DNA of 64,000 nucleotides from Candidatus Protistibacter heckmannii (GTDB lineage Bacteria; Pseudomonadota; Gammaproteobacteria; Burkholderiales; Burkholderiaceae): NCBI GenBank assembly GCA_025050535.1, contig JALBVF010000009.1, positions 1 to 64,000 of the forward strand, read 5' to 3'. Shown piece by piece: positions 45,626 to 59,369 of this stretch (position 1 is its first letter; each line of letters starts with the position of its first letter). The notes under the pieces were generated by a model. It saw only the letters and a program-made list of their open reading frames with translations, ran no database searches and was not told where the DNA came from. The position numbers and the translations under genes were made by a program.

Positions 45626-45979
45626 ATGCGACGCCTTCTCACGCCCCTGGGTTCCACCTGCCTCTTCGCCCTGGCCTTGACGTTCGCCAGCTCCGGCCAG
45701 GCGGCCGCCGCCGAAGCGGCCCCGCGCTTCAACCCCCTCGGCCTGTTTTCACTCTCGGCCTTGCATCAGGCCAAAGCCAAGCACTGCGAGTACTTCGCCC
45801 AGGTGGCTCTGGCCGCCAATCCCGGGTCTACCTACATGGAGTGGTACACGCACTGCCAATCCAGCGCCCTGACCGAGTTCCCCAACCCCGAGCCCTACAC
45901 CCGGCCCGGCAGAGGCCCCAATCCCATGGACGATTCCCGCTGGGCCTACCGGACCCGCTGGACGCGCTGGACGCGCTGA
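45626..45979 (+). CDS. Small secreted protein of unknown function
   Basis: 117 residues, ATG 45626 after AAGGAAGAAACA. A Sec signal peptide is clear (LFALALTFASSGQAAAAEA, cleavage near residue 29). The mature part has two Cys (KHCEYFAQ and THCQSSAL, spaced ~24), which could form a disulfide. The end is short tandem repeats of W-T-R coded by repeated CGCTGGACG. I recognise no family. The signal peptide and ribosome-binding site make it a credible gene. It is convergent with the epimerase gene. Confidence 0.65.
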   Translation: MRRLLTPLGSTCLFALALTFASSGQAAAAEAAPRFNPLGLFSLSALHQAKAKHCEYFAQVALAANPGSTYMEWYTHCQSSALTEFPNPEPYTRPGRGPNPMDDSRWAYRTRWTRWTR

Positions 45980-46006
45980 AGCCGAACGTGCTAAAGCACG
46001 CCGGAC

Positions 46007-46486
<480 letters not shown>

Positions 46487-46497
46487 TTCCACTTTCC

Positions 46498-48482
46498 TTA
46501 TTCTAACCGGATGATCTGCTGATCCACCGCCAAGCTCTCGCCCTTGGCGGCGAACACTTCAGCGACCACGCCGTCCTGCGCCGCGAAGAGCACGTTTTCC
46601 ATCTTCATCGCCTCGATCACCGCCAGCTTCTCCCCGGCCTGCACCTTCTGGCCGGGCGCCGCCGCCACGTCGACCAGCAGGCCGGGCATGGGCGAGAGCA
46701 GGAACTTGGACATATTGTGCGGCTGCTTGAAGGGCATGAGCTTCTGCAGCTCGGCCGCGCGGCAGCAGCACGCGCGGTGAGCTGCACGCCGTTGTGCGCG
46801 AGGCGGTAGTCCAGGCCCATGCGCTCCACTTGCAAGCGTACCGGGCGGCCACTGACGCTGCCGCTGAAGAGGATGTCGCCGGTCTGCCAGTCGGTGATCA
46901 GGTGATGGCGCTTGCCATCCACCGTCACCGCATAGCCGCCGTCGGTCGCCACGACCGAGGCCGGATGGGGCTCGCCGCGCACGAGCACGACGAAATCGCT
47001 CTGGATCGACACCTCGTGCCCCGGAATCTGTTCCGAGATCGCCACGGCGCGCTCGCGGTATCGGCGGTGCACAGCGGCGGCCACGGCCACCAGCAGCAAC
47101 GGATCGTCGTGCGCGACGAGTTCGGCGCTGAAGCCCTTGGCAAATTCCTCGGCGATGAAGCCGGTGTTGAAATTGCCGCCGACGAAGCGCTCGTGCGCCA
47201 TCAGTGCGGCCTGGAAAGGAATGTTGGAGCTGATGCCGCGGATCACGAAGGCGTTGAGCGCCTCGCGCATGCGCGCGATGGCTTCATGGCGGTCCGCGCC
47301 GTGGACGATCAGTTTGGCGATCATCGAGTCGTAATACATCGGGATCTCGCCGCCCTCGGCCACGCCCGTTTCCACCCACACCTTGCCCTCTTCTTCCAGC
47401 GGCAGCGCTAAGCGTACCAGCCGGCCGGTCGAGGGCAGGAAATTGCGGAAGGGGTCCTCGGCATTGATCCGGCATTCTATCGCCCAGCCCTTGCGCGGGA
47501 TGTCGTCCTGGCCGAAGGGCAGCTTCTCGCCGGCGGCCATGCGGATCATCAGCTCCACCAGGTCCAGCCCTGTGATCAGCTCGGTCACCGGATGCTCGAC
47601 CTGCAGCCGGGTGTTCATCTCGAGGAAGTAGAAGGACTTGTCCTTGCTGACCACGAACTCCACCGTGCCCGCCGACTGATAGCCCACCGCCTTGGCGAGC
47701 GCCACGGCCTGATCGCCCATGGCCTTGCGGGTCTTGTCGTCGAGGAAAGGGCTGGGCGCCTCCTCGATAACCTTCTGGTGGCGGCGCTGGATCGAGCATT
47801 CGCGCTCCCAGAGATAGACCACGTTGCCGTGGCCGTCGCCCAGGACCTGGATTTCGATATGGCGCGGCTCCTCGACGAATTTCTCGATGAAGACGCGGTC
47901 ATCGCCGAAGCTGTTTCGCGCCTCGTTCTGGCAGGAGGTGAAGCCCTCGAAAGCTTCCTTGTCGTTGAAGGCCACGCGCAGGCCCTTGCCGCCGCCGCCC
48001 GCCGAGGCCTTGATCATCACCGGATAGCCGATGCCCTGCGCGATCTCCACCGCCTTCTCCGGCGAGGGGATCGGTTCGTTCACGCCCGGAATCGTGTTGA
48101 CCTTGGCGGCGCCCGCCAGCTTCTTCGAGGCGATCTTGTCGCCCATCGCCGCGATGGCCGCGTGCTTGGGGCCGATGAAGACGATGCCCTCTTCCTCCAC
48201 GCGGCGCGCGAATTCCTCGTTCTCCGACAGGAAGCCGTAGCCGGGGTTCACCGCCTCGGCGCCGGTCTGCTTGCAGGCGGCGATGATCTTGTCCATCACC
48301 AGATAGGACTCGCGCGAAGGCGCGGGGCCGATGTGCACCGCCTCGTCGGCCAGCTCCACGTGGCGGGCTTCCTTGTCGGCGTCGGAATAGACGGCCACCG
48401 TCTGGATGCCCATCTTGCGCGCCGTCTTGATCACCCGGCAGGCAATCTCACCCCGGTTCGCGATCAGAATCTTCTTGAACAT
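46498..48482 (-). pseudogene. pccA: Propionyl-CoA carboxylase alpha subunit, frameshifted before the biotin domain
   Basis: ATG 48482 (MFKKILIANRGEIACRVIKT). The biotin-carboxylase half is complete: ASAGGGGKGLRVAF (ATP loop), WERECSIQRRHQKVIEEAPS, FLEMNTRLQVEHPVTE, and the BT-type linker follows. A one-base loss near 46760 then moves the biotin carrier domain into another frame: LLSPMPGLLVDVAAAPGQKV and the biotinyl-Lys motif VIEAMKMENVLFAA, ending at TAA 46498. The total length is 2 modulo 3. The lesion falls exactly between enzyme and carrier domains. The carrier part has in-frame starts (MPFKQPHNMSKF at 46737) and might be made separately, so loss of function is likely but not certain. Confidence 0.85.
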
Positions 48483-48501
48483 GCTGTGTCTCTCAGGGCG
48501 A

Positions 48502-50034
48502 TTACAGGGGGATGTTGCCGTGCTTGCGCCACGGGTTGTCGAGCTTCTTATCCTTGAGCATCACCAGGCTGCGACAGATGCGCTTGCGGGTTTCGCGGGG
48601 CATGATCACGTCGTCGATAAAGCCGCGGTGCCCGGCGACGAACGGGTTGGCGAACTTGCTGCGGTATTCCTGCTCGCGCGCGGCGAGCTTGGCCGGATCA
48701 TTCTTCTCCTCGCGGAAGATGATCTCCACCGCGCCCTTGGGGCCCATCACCGCGATCTCCGCCGAAGGCCAGGCGAAGTTCACGTCGCCGCGCAGATGCT
48801 TGGAGGCCATCACGTCGTAGGCGCCGCCGTAGGCCTTGCGGGTGATCACCGTGACCTTGGGCACCGTGCATTCGGCATAGGCGTAAAGCAGCTTGGCGCC
48901 GTGCTTGATAATGCCGCCGTATTCCTGCGCGGCGCCGGGCATGAAGCCGGGCACGTCGACGACGGTGATCACGGGAATGCTGAACGCTTCGCAGAAGCGC
49001 ACGAAGCGCGCCGCCTTGATGGAGCTCTTGATGTCCAGGCAGCCCGCCAGCACCAGCGGCTGGTTGGCGACGATGCCCACGGTCTGGCCGTCCATGCGCG
49101 CGAAGCCCACGATGATGTTCTTCGCATAGTCGGGCTGCAGCTCGAAGAAATCGCCGTCGTCAACCGCCTTGAGGATCAGCTCCTTCATGTCGTAGGGCTT
49201 GTTGGAATTTTCCGGCACCAGGGTGTCGAGCGAGAGGTCCATGCGTTCCACCGGATCGTGCGTGGGGCGCACCGTCGGCTTTTCGCGGTTGTTCAGCGGC
49301 AGGTAGTTGAAGAAGCGGCGCAGCATGAGGATGGCGTCGACGTCGTTGTCGAAGGCCATGTCGGCCACGCCGGACTGGCCGGTATGCGTGAGCGCGCCGC
49401 CCAGCTCCTCGGCGCTCACCTCCTCATGGGTCATGGTCTTCACCACGTCGGGGCCGGTCACGAACATATAGGAGCTGTCCTTGACCATGAAGATGAAGTC
49501 GGTCATCGCCGGCGAATACACCGCGCCGCCGGCGCAGGGGCCCATGATCATCGAGATCTGCGGCACCACGCCAGAGGCCAGCACGTTGCGCTGGAAGACC
49601 TCGGCATAGCCGCCCAGCGAGGCCACGCCCTCCTGGATGCGCGCGCCGCCTGAATCTTTCAGGCCGATCACCGGCGCGCCCACCTTCATCGCCTTGTCCA
49701 TGACCTTGCAGATCTTCTCAGCGTGCGCTTCAGAGAGCGCGCCGCCGAAGACGGTGAAGTCCTGCGAGAAGACGAAGACCAGGCGGCCGTTGATCATGCC
49801 GTAGCCGGTCACCACGCCGTCGCCCGGCACGGTCTGCTCCTGCATGCCGAAGTCGTGGCAGCGGTGCTCGACGAACATATCCCATTCCTCGAAGGAGCCT
49901 TCGTCGAGCAGCAGCTCGAGGCGCTCGCGCGCGGTGAGCTTGCCCTTGGAATGCTGGGCGGCGATGCGTTTCTCGCCACCGCCTATCCTTGCCTTGGCCC
50001 GCTTCTCTTCAAGCTGGCGGATGATGTCGTGCAT
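48502..50034 (-). CDS. pccB: Propionyl-CoA carboxylase beta subunit
   Basis: Intact, 510 residues. Carboxyltransferase subunit transferring CO2 from biotin to propionyl-CoA. Motifs: [20 protein letters not shown], the N-lobe oxyanion loop [37 protein letters not shown], and the C-lobe [20 protein letters not shown]. The C-terminus [11 protein letters not shown] is typical. 19 nt before pccA. Confidence 0.95.
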   Translation of the reverse strand: MHDIIRQLEEKRAKARIGGGEKRIAAQHSKGKLTARERLELLLDEGSFEEWDMFVEHRCHDFGMQEQTVPGDGVVTGYGMINGRLVFVFSQDFTVFGGALSEAHAEKICKVMDKAMKVGAPVIGLKDSGGARIQEGVASLGGYAEVFQRNVLASGVVPQISMIMGPCAGGAVYSPAMTDFIFMVKDSSYMFVTGPDVVKTMTHEEVSAEELGGALTHTGQSGVADMAFDNDVDAILMLRRFFNYLPLNNREKPTVRPTHDPVERMDLSLDTLVPENSNKPYDMKELILKAVDDGDFFELQPDYAKNIIVGFARMDGQTVGIVANQPLVLAGCLDIKSSIKAARFVRFCEAFSIPVITVVDVPGFMPGAAQEYGGIIKHGAKLLYAYAECTVPKVTVITRKAYGGAYDVMASKHLRGDVNFAWPSAEIAVMGPKGAVEIIFREEKNDPAKLAAREQEYRSKFANPFVAGHRGFIDDVIMPRETRKRICRSLVMLKDKKLDNPWRKHGNIPL

Positions 50035-50088
50035 GCTGGACTCCTAGGTCGATGCGGGTTTGTTCTTTGTTCGGGAAATGCGGAGGGC

Positions 50089-51117
50089 TCAGGCTCCGCG
50101 GAAAAGCTGCAGCAAGGCGTTGGCGGCGGCGGTGGGCGCGGCGCGGCCGACCTCGACCTCGGCGGCCAGCGCCGGCAGCGCCGCGACCACCGCCGGATCG
50201 GCGCGGAAGCGGGCCTTCAGCCCGTCCTCGATCAGCGTCCACATCCAGTCGAGCGCCTGACGCCGGCGCTTCTCGGCGAGCACGCCGCCCGCCACGACGG
50301 CCTGCTGGCGCACGCCTTCGGTCATCACTGCGACATAGCGCTAGACGGTCTGCCAGAACGTCTCCATGCCATCGCCACGCAGGGCGCTCACGCCCAGCAC
50401 CGGCGGCCGCCAGGCGGCATGCGCGGAACGCAGCATGCCCAGCGAATTGCGCATCTTTCCCATGGCCAGCTCGGCGGCCTCGGGATCGAGATCCACCTTG
50501 TTGTAGACGATGAGGTCGGCCAGCTCGACGATGCCCCTCTTGATCGCCTGCAGGTCGTCGCCGGCGTTGGGTAACTGCAGCAGCACGAAGACGTCGGTCA
50601 TGCCGGCCACGGCGATTTCGCTCTGGCCAACGCCCACGGTCTCGACGATGACGACATCGAAGCCCGCCGCCTCGCAGATCAGCACGGATTCGCGTGTGTG
50701 CGCCGCCACGCCGCCCAGCGAGCCCGCCGCCGGAGACGGCCGGATAAAAGCCTGCGGCGACACAGAGAGCCGCTCCATCTGTGTCTTGTCGCCGAGAATG
50801 GAGCCGCCGCTGAGCGAGCTCGACGGGTCCACCGCCAGCACCGCCACCTTGTGGCCCTTGTCGATCAGATGCAGGCCCAGGGCCTCGATGAAGGTGGACT
50901 TGCCCACGCCAGGCACGCCGGAGATGCCCACGCGCACGCTCTTGCCCGCATGCGGCAGCAGCCGCGCGAGCATCTCGCCTGCCGCCTGCTGATGGTCGGC
51001 GCGTGAGGACTCCACCAGGGTGATCGCGCGCGCCAGGGCGCGGCGCTGGCCGGCGAGCACGCCGTCTTCCGGCGCATCCGCGCCAGCGCAGCTGGGCGGA
51101 TTGGATGGGGCCGTCAT
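50089..51117 (-). pseudogene. meaB: Methylmalonyl-CoA mutase GTPase chaperone MeaB/ArgK (pseudogene)
   Basis: ATG 51117 to TGA 50089, 343 codons with no frameshift. G3E GTPase that loads and protects the adenosylcobalamin mutase. Walker A is [18 protein letters not shown], followed by [36 protein letters not shown], and [13 protein letters not shown] at 50341-50343 (ETFWQTV*RYVAVMTEGVRQQ) replaces a likely Gln and removes the last ~84 residues, the helical dimerisation arm. The GTPase core would remain, so some function cannot be excluded. It sits between mcm (30 nt) and pccB (54 nt). Confidence 0.85.
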
Positions 51118-51147
51118 GACAAAACCGCTGCGCGCATGGGGCTGCGG

Positions 51148-53320
<2,173 letters not shown>

Positions 53321-53379
53321 GATCGATTCCTGGATGTGTGGCGGAGCCCGCCTCCGGCGTCTCCGCGTTAATAGTCTAG

Positions 53380-53440
53380 GTGTTGCAAACAGATGTTGAC
53401 ATGATTTGCCAACTATAATAATTTATTAATAATTATTAAT
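53380..53440. promoter_or_regulatory. Divergent control region between mcm and gntR
   Basis: This AT-rich patch in high-GC surroundings contains TTGCAA (53383-53388), TTGACA (53396-53401) with a weak -10 TAATTT after 17 bases, and a perfect 16-bp palindrome ATTAATAATTATTAAT (53425-53440). The palindrome lies just upstream of gntR and is a candidate operator for that regulator. Confidence 0.5.
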
Positions 53441-53469
53441 GTAAGATAGCGGATTCGAGGTACCGACAA

Positions 53470-54207
53470 GTGAACACATTCGTTCAAGACGGCCCTTCCG
53501 ACAGTGCCCTGACCCCTCGCGCCCTGTATGAACAGGTGGCCGAGCGGCTGCGCACGCGCATCTTCGCGCATGAACTCGCTCCGGGCGACTGGTTCGATGA
53601 ACAGGCGCTGGCCACCGAATATGGCATCAGCCGCACTCCCCTGCGCGAGGCGCTCAAGGTACTGGCGGCCGAGGGCCTGGTGACGATGCGGGTGCGCCGC
53701 GGCTGCTACGTGACCGAAGTCAGCCAGCGCGACCTCGACGAAATCTTCCAGATCCTCGCCCTGCTCGAAGGCCAGGCCGCCGAGGACGCCGCCCTGCGCG
53801 CCACCAATACCGAGCTGCTGGAGCTGCGCCGCATGCACCAGAAGCTCGAGGAACAGGCTGGCCGCAACGACCTCGACGGCTTCTTCCAGACCAACCAGGC
53901 CTTTCACGCGCGCGTGCAGGAAATCTCCGGAAACCGCTGGCTCAAGGCTATGATCGACGACCTGCGCAATATCCTCAAGCTGAACCGGCACAAGTCGCTG
54001 TCGGTGAAGGGGCGGCTGCAGAAGTCGCTCTTCGAGCACCGCGAGATCACCGCCGCGCTCGAGACGCGCGACGCCCGCCGCACCGGCCTGCTGGTGCGCG
54101 AGCATCTGCGCAACGGCCGCGCCGCGGCCTCGGAGACCGCCGCCGAAAGCGCGACTGGCCACACGGCCGACGCCGTCTCCGATGCGGCCGCCGCCGCCAA
54201 TCCCTGA
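53470..54207 (+). CDS. GntR-family (FCD/FadR-like) transcriptional regulator
   Basis: Intact, 245 residues, GTG 53470. The N-terminal winged helix is LYEQVAERLRTRIFAHELAP through DEQALATEYGISRTPLREAL and RVRRGCYVTEV. The C-terminal FCD domain has DLDEIFQILALLEGQAAEDA and the FHARVQEISGN His. A low-complexity Ala-rich tail ends the protein. Divergent from the mcm-meaB-pccBA-epimerase operon with a 149-bp control region, so it probably regulates that operon. The ligand is unknown. Confidence 0.9.
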   Translation: MNTFVQDGPSDSALTPRALYEQVAERLRTRIFAHELAPGDWFDEQALATEYGISRTPLREALKVLAAEGLVTMRVRRGCYVTEVSQRDLDEIFQILALLEGQAAEDAALRATNTELLELRRMHQKLEEQAGRNDLDGFFQTNQAFHARVQEISGNRWLKAMIDDLRNILKLNRHKSLSVKGRLQKSLFEHREITAALETRDARRTGLLVREHLRNGRAAASETAAESATGHTADAVSDAAAAANP

Positions 54208-54344
54208 CCCCCCCGCCCGCCGGTGCGGGCCGTTGATCTATATCAAGGCCCGCACCGACGGGTTTGCATTACAGTCGCACCATGCGTTGGAGCGGCGCGC
54301 AAGCGCGCCGCCCGGCCCACTCTCTCAACGACAAGGAGGTGACC

Positions 54345-54779
54345 ATGTTCAAGCACATTCTGATTCCCACCGACGGCTCGGAGCTTTCCCAGAAGGCGGC
54401 GGAGGCCGGCGTGGCTCTCGCCAAGTCCCTCGGCGCGAAGATCACCGCCTACGCGAGCATGCCGGAGTATCCGTATGCGCTGATGACCGAGTTCGTGGTC
54501 GAAACGCCTTCGAGCTTCCACGACCGCGTGAAGGCCGAGGCCGAAGCCAACCTCGGCGACGTGGCCGCGCTCGCCAAGTCCGCCGGCATCGCCTACAACA
54601 GCGACAGCTCGGAGAGCCCCATGCCATACTCCGGCATCATCGAAGCGTCCAAGCGCAACGGCTGCGACCTGATCCTCATGGCCTCACACGGCCGAAGCGG
54701 CCTCTCAGCCGTGCTCCTGGGCAGCGAGACGCAGAAGGTGCTGACCCATTCGACCATTCCGGTGCTGGTCTACCGCTGA
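54345..54779 (+). CDS. Universal stress protein (UspA family)
   Basis: Intact, 144 residues, ATG 54345 with an ideal AAGGAGGTGACC. MFKHILIPTDGSELSQKAAE is the usual start with the conserved Asp. The ATP-binding motif is ILMASHGRSGLSAVLLGSET followed by VLTHSTIPVLV, with the Gly spacing of the nucleotide-binding subgroup. A strong terminator follows 40 nt later. Stand-alone gene. Confidence 0.93.
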   Translation: MFKHILIPTDGSELSQKAAEAGVALAKSLGAKITAYASMPEYPYALMTEFVVETPSSFHDRVKAEAEANLGDVAALAKSAGIAYNSDSSESPMPYSGIIEASKRNGCDLILMASHGRSGLSAVLLGSETQKVLTHSTIPVLVYR

Positions 54780-54819
54780 GCCGGCACCTCTCTTTTTCTT
54801 CGGTAGTTCGTTCCTTCGA

Positions 54820-54844
54820 GCCCGCCTTCCGGCGGGCTTTTTTT
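54820..54844 (+). terminator. Rho-independent terminator after the usp gene
   Basis: GCCCGCC, loop TTCC, GGCGGGC, then seven T. Confidence 0.9.
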
Positions 54845-54921
54845 ATGCCCGCACACACAAAAAAGCGCCGTTGGATGCCCCCCGGCGGCGTACAAGGCAC
54901 AACGGAGAAAGACTCTTTGAA

Positions 54922-56196
<1,275 letters not shown>

Positions 56197-56470
56197 CGTC
56201 AAATCTCCATGTGTGAAATACATTCAAAAATTGGCAGACAGAGTCACATGTCTTATATAAGAGTATAGTAACGCGAATTTGCGACGCAACAGAAAAGACA
56301 GATGTGTTGCAATAAATTTTCATCTTTTATTTCATGGTGTTATACGCGTTGCTTTGCAATATGAAATGAAATTGCCCAATTTGAAAGCGGCCCATGCGGC
56401 AACGCAATGCAAATTTTTAGCGAACAAAACAATATTCCACATCGTGAAATATTGCTGAAGCTGAAAAGAC
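56197..56470 (-). promoter_or_regulatory. AT-rich aceA control region, no gene
   Basis: A 274-bp AT-rich stretch with no ORF. On the minus strand TTGCGT (56284-56289), 16 bases, TATACT (56262-56267) is a fair promoter about 60 nt from the aceA ATG. TTGCAA occurs at 56307-56312 and 56354-56359, and the 9-mer GTGTTGCAA (56304-56312) is shared with the mcm-gntR region (53380-53388). Confidence 0.45.
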
Positions 56471-56845
56471 TTATTTGCGGGTTTTGCGGTGTGCGACCCA
56501 GTCGCCGCCAGAAATGTCTGGCAGATGGGCGGCGAGCGCGGGGTTGGCCGGATAGACCAGGCAGCTCAGGGAGCCTTTCGAGGTAAGGATCTGCAGGGTC
56601 TCGCGGAGAAATTCGCCGGGCCGGGTGTAGTCGACTTCCTCGATGGCGTCGAGCAGGGGCAGCAGCTCGGGGACGATGTCGTAGACCTCGCCCACGACGC
56701 TCCCCTCCCCATCCCTCAGCCAGCCCGGATAGAGGCCGAAATCGACCAGCCGGCCCGGCGCCGCCGCCTGGGTGCGCAGCACCGGAGCGGCCGGCAGACC
56801 GACCGGCGATGCTGCCGGCATCGCACCCCTCATCGCGCGCCTCAC
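56471..56845 (-). pseudogene. Gamma-glutamylcyclotransferase-like protein, N-terminus lost
   Basis: The C-terminal two-thirds match the GGCT/AIG2-like fold: PGRLVDFGLYPGWLRDGEG, VVGEVYDIVPELLPLLDAIE (with the catalytic-type Glu in DAIEEVDY), LQILTSKGSLSCLVYPANP. The family normally begins with a Y-G-T-L-R substrate-binding motif. None is found in any frame upstream; instead there is an Ala/Pro-rich lead (MRRAMRGAMPAASPV). The start has probably been deleted, leaving a non-functional remnant next to the broken MFS gene. A diverged but real start cannot be fully excluded. Confidence 0.6.
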
Positions 56846-56859
56846 CGCGGCGCCGTTGC

Positions 56860-58036
56860 TCAGGCCTCCGCGGCCGCGGCGCGCGTCCGGTTGCCGTGGC
56901 CCACGGTCACCGCGGTGCCGATCGCCAGGAACTGGAACATGCCCACCACCGCGAAGACCAGCGCGGGCAGATGACGGTCCATCAGCGCGCCAAAGAGCAG
57001 CGGCCCAATGGCGAAGCCGACGTCCAGCCCCGAATACACGGTGCCGTAAACGCGGCCCGTCGCGCCCTTGGGCGAGGCGAGGCCAGGCCCGAGCCGAAAC
57101 AGATCAGGACGGTGAACACGGGCACCAGGATCGCTGGAGGCCGGTCGCCACCGTGAAGGACATCAGGCCGGAGACCGCCAGCGAGGCGGCCATCATCTTG
57201 TTGTGCGTGCCCAGCTTGCCGACCATGAAGCCGCCGCAGAGGATGCCCGCGGCGGTGGCCAGCGACAGGGGAATGCCGTAGACCTGCGTGAGCGCCGTGG
57301 GCGCGAAGCTCTGGATGCCCGCCAGCGTCACCGTGCTCATCAGGAAAAAGCCCCAACACTGCACACCTGCGGCAGCTTGAGGAAAGCCAGCGCGCTTTCG
57401 CCACCGCGGCGGCCACGGGCTTGCCGGCCTGGGCCGTCTGCGCGGCGGGATGCACGGCGTCGAGCACCTCATCGTCGGCGAGCCGGTCGCGGAAGATGAT
57501 GATCAGCGTGAGCACCGCCAGCGCCACACGCCAGCCGGCCAGTTCGGTGATGCCCACGAGGAAGAGCGGCGCGGCCGCCCAGCCCAGCGTGCCCGAGAGG
57601 CTGTGCATGGAGAAGGCATGGCCGAGACGGGCGCTCTCTCGCGATGGTTCAGCAGCGTGTAGTCGACCAAATGGAATATGCCGTTGCCCAGGCCCGCGAT
57701 CACCGTGCCGGCGATCAGCACCTCATAGCTCTGCGCGAGCGAGAGCCAGCCGGCCGAAGCCGCCAGCAGCCCGAGCCCGGCGAAGAGGACCGGCCGCGCG
57801 CCGACGCGCTCCATCAGAAAGCCCGAGAGCGCCTGCACCACGCACGAGACCACGAAGAACACGGTCATCAGCAGACCCAGCTCCACATAGCTCAGGCCGA
57901 AGGCCGGCTTGATCCACGGAAACAGCGGCGCGAGGATCAGATGGAAGAAGTGCGAGGTCGCATGCGCGATGGCCACCAGGCCGATGATCTGGGCGTCGCT
58001 GCGGACGCCCGGCCATGCCAGAACAGCGGTCGACAT
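56860..58036 (-). pseudogene. MFS transporter (multiply frameshifted pseudogene)
   Basis: ATG 58036 (MSTAVLAWPGVRSDAQIIGL). The first ~135 residues are good (HATSHFFHLILAPLFPWIK, LSGFLMERVGARPVLFAG). The frame then changes repeatedly: HSLSGTLGWAAAPLFLVGIT, then FLMSTVTLAGIQSFAPTALT with VGKLGTHNKMMAASLAVSG, then ILVPVFTVLICFGSG, and finally YSGLDVGFAIGPLLFGALMD to TGA 56860. At least four shifts. The family is the Major Facilitator Superfamily, close to fosmidomycin-resistance/uncharacterised exporters; substrate unknown. Clearly dead. Confidence 0.85.
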
Positions 58037-58112
58037 AGGTACGGAGCTTTAAACGATAAAGATGCAATTATAGCCCCGCCCTCGGCTCCCCATGCGCCCG
58101 ATCCGGGTCCTT

Positions 58113-58118
58113 TATACT
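58113..58118 (+). promoter_or_regulatory. Candidate -10 element for sbp
   Basis: TATACT at 58113-58118 without a good -35, about 94 nt before the sbp ATG. Weak -35 elements are usual for CysB-activated promoters, which fits a sulfate-uptake gene, but no CysB site was proven. Confidence 0.3.
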
Positions 58119-58211
58119 AGAAAGTCATAAAGTTCTCTCAAAACATTCGTTCTCCAAATGAAAGCGGCTCAGTAGGCTTGCCTCACCTGCCCTGATCTGG
58201 AGAGAACCACT

Positions 58212-59270
58212 ATGTTCCGCAACACGATTTCCCGTACCACCAAGCCCGCCCTCCGCCATGCGCTGCGCAGCCTCGCCGCCGCCGGCCTCGCCCTGGCCGC
58301 CCTATTCCAGGCCGCCCCGGCGCTGGCCGACGTCAACCTGCTGAACGTCTCCTACGACCCGACCCGCGAGCTCTACCAGGACTACAACCAAGCCTTCGCC
58401 AAGTACTGGAAGGCCAAGACCGGCGAGACCGTCACCGTGCGCGCCTCGCACGGCGGCTCCGGCAAGCAGGCCCGCGCCGTGATCGACGGCCTGGACGCCG
58501 ACGTCGTCACCCTGGCCCTCGCCTACGACATCGACGCCCTCGTCGAACAAGGCAAGCTGCTGCCGGCCAACTGGCAGAAGCGCCTGCCCAACAACAGCGC
58601 GCCCTACACCTCGACCATCGTCTTCCTCGTGCGCAAGGGCAACCCCAAGGGCCTCAAGGACTGGGACGACCTGGTCAAGCCCAGCGTGAACATCATCTCG
58701 CCCAATCCCAAGACCTCGGGTGGCGCGCGCTGGAACTACCTTGCGGCCTGGAGCTACGCGCTGAAGAAGAAAGGCGGCACCGAAGCCAGCGCCAAGGAAT
58801 TCGTGACCAAGCTCTACCAGAACATCTCGGTGCTCGACTCCGGCGCGCGCGGCGCCACCACCACCTTCACCAAACGCGGCCTCGGCGACGTGCTGATCGC
58901 CTGGGAGAACGAAGCCTATCTAGCGGTCAAGGAGCTCGGCCCCGACGAATTCGACATCGTCACGCCCTCGGTGAGCATCCTGGCCGAGCCGCCGGTGGCC
59001 GTGGTCGACAAGGTCGTGGACCGCAAGGGAACGCGCAAGCAGGCCGAAGCCTACATCCAATACCTGTACAGCCTCGAAGGCCAGGGCATCGCCGGCAAAC
59101 ACTACTACCGCCCGCGCGACGCCAAGGCGGCCGCCGCCTACGAAAAGCAGTTCGCCAAGCTCAAGCTCTTCACCATCGACGAAGTCTTCGGCGGCTGGAC
59201 CAAGGCCCAGGCGACGCACTTCGCCGACGGCGGCGTCTTCGACCAGATCTACCTGCCCAAGGCAAAGTGA
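58212..59270 (+). CDS. sbp: Periplasmic sulfate-binding protein
   Basis: Intact, 352 residues. Signal peptide [21 protein letters not shown], then the typical mature start [20 protein letters not shown]. Further motifs: [56 protein letters not shown], with the sulfate-contacting Ser/Gly/Trp regions. It delivers sulfate (or thiosulfate) to CysTWA encoded 1 kb downstream. Its TGA overlaps the ATG of a 32-codon ORF. Confidence 0.95.
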   Translation: MFRNTISRTTKPALRHALRSLAAAGLALAALFQAAPALADVNLLNVSYDPTRELYQDYNQAFAKYWKAKTGETVTVRASHGGSGKQARAVIDGLDADVVTLALAYDIDALVEQGKLLPANWQKRLPNNSAPYTSTIVFLVRKGNPKGLKDWDDLVKPSVNIISPNPKTSGGARWNYLAAWSYALKKKGGTEASAKEFVTKLYQNISVLDSGARGATTTFTKRGLGDVLIAWENEAYLAVKELGPDEFDIVTPSVSILAEPPVAVVDKVVDRKGTRKQAEAYIQYLYSLEGQGIAGKHYYRPRDAKAAAAYEKQFAKLKLFTIDEVFGGWTKAQATHFADGGVFDQIYLPKAK

Positions 59271-59368
59271 TGACCGGGGTGGAGATAATCCTCTCGCTGA
59301 TCGGCGTGGCAATCTATATGATTGTCTACGCCATTCTCTGCCCGCCCAACACCTCGCAGGAGATATGA
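59270..59368 (+). CDS. 32-residue membrane protein overlapping the sbp stop
   Basis: ATG 59270 overlaps the sbp TGA as ATGA and the ORF ends at TGA 59366-59368, one base before the peroxiredoxin ATG (59370). The product is [20 protein letters not shown] followed by AILCPPNTSQEI: a single hydrophobic helix of about 20 residues, a Cys, then a short polar tail. The packing (4-base overlap upstream, 1-base gap downstream) suggests translational coupling. It resembles in general form the small membrane subunits of transporters such as KdpF. I know of no named family. Its placement, size and clean helix make it a good small-gene candidate. Confidence 0.6.
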   Translation: MTGVEIILSLIGVAIYMIVYAILCPPNTSQEI

Positions 59369-59369
59369 T

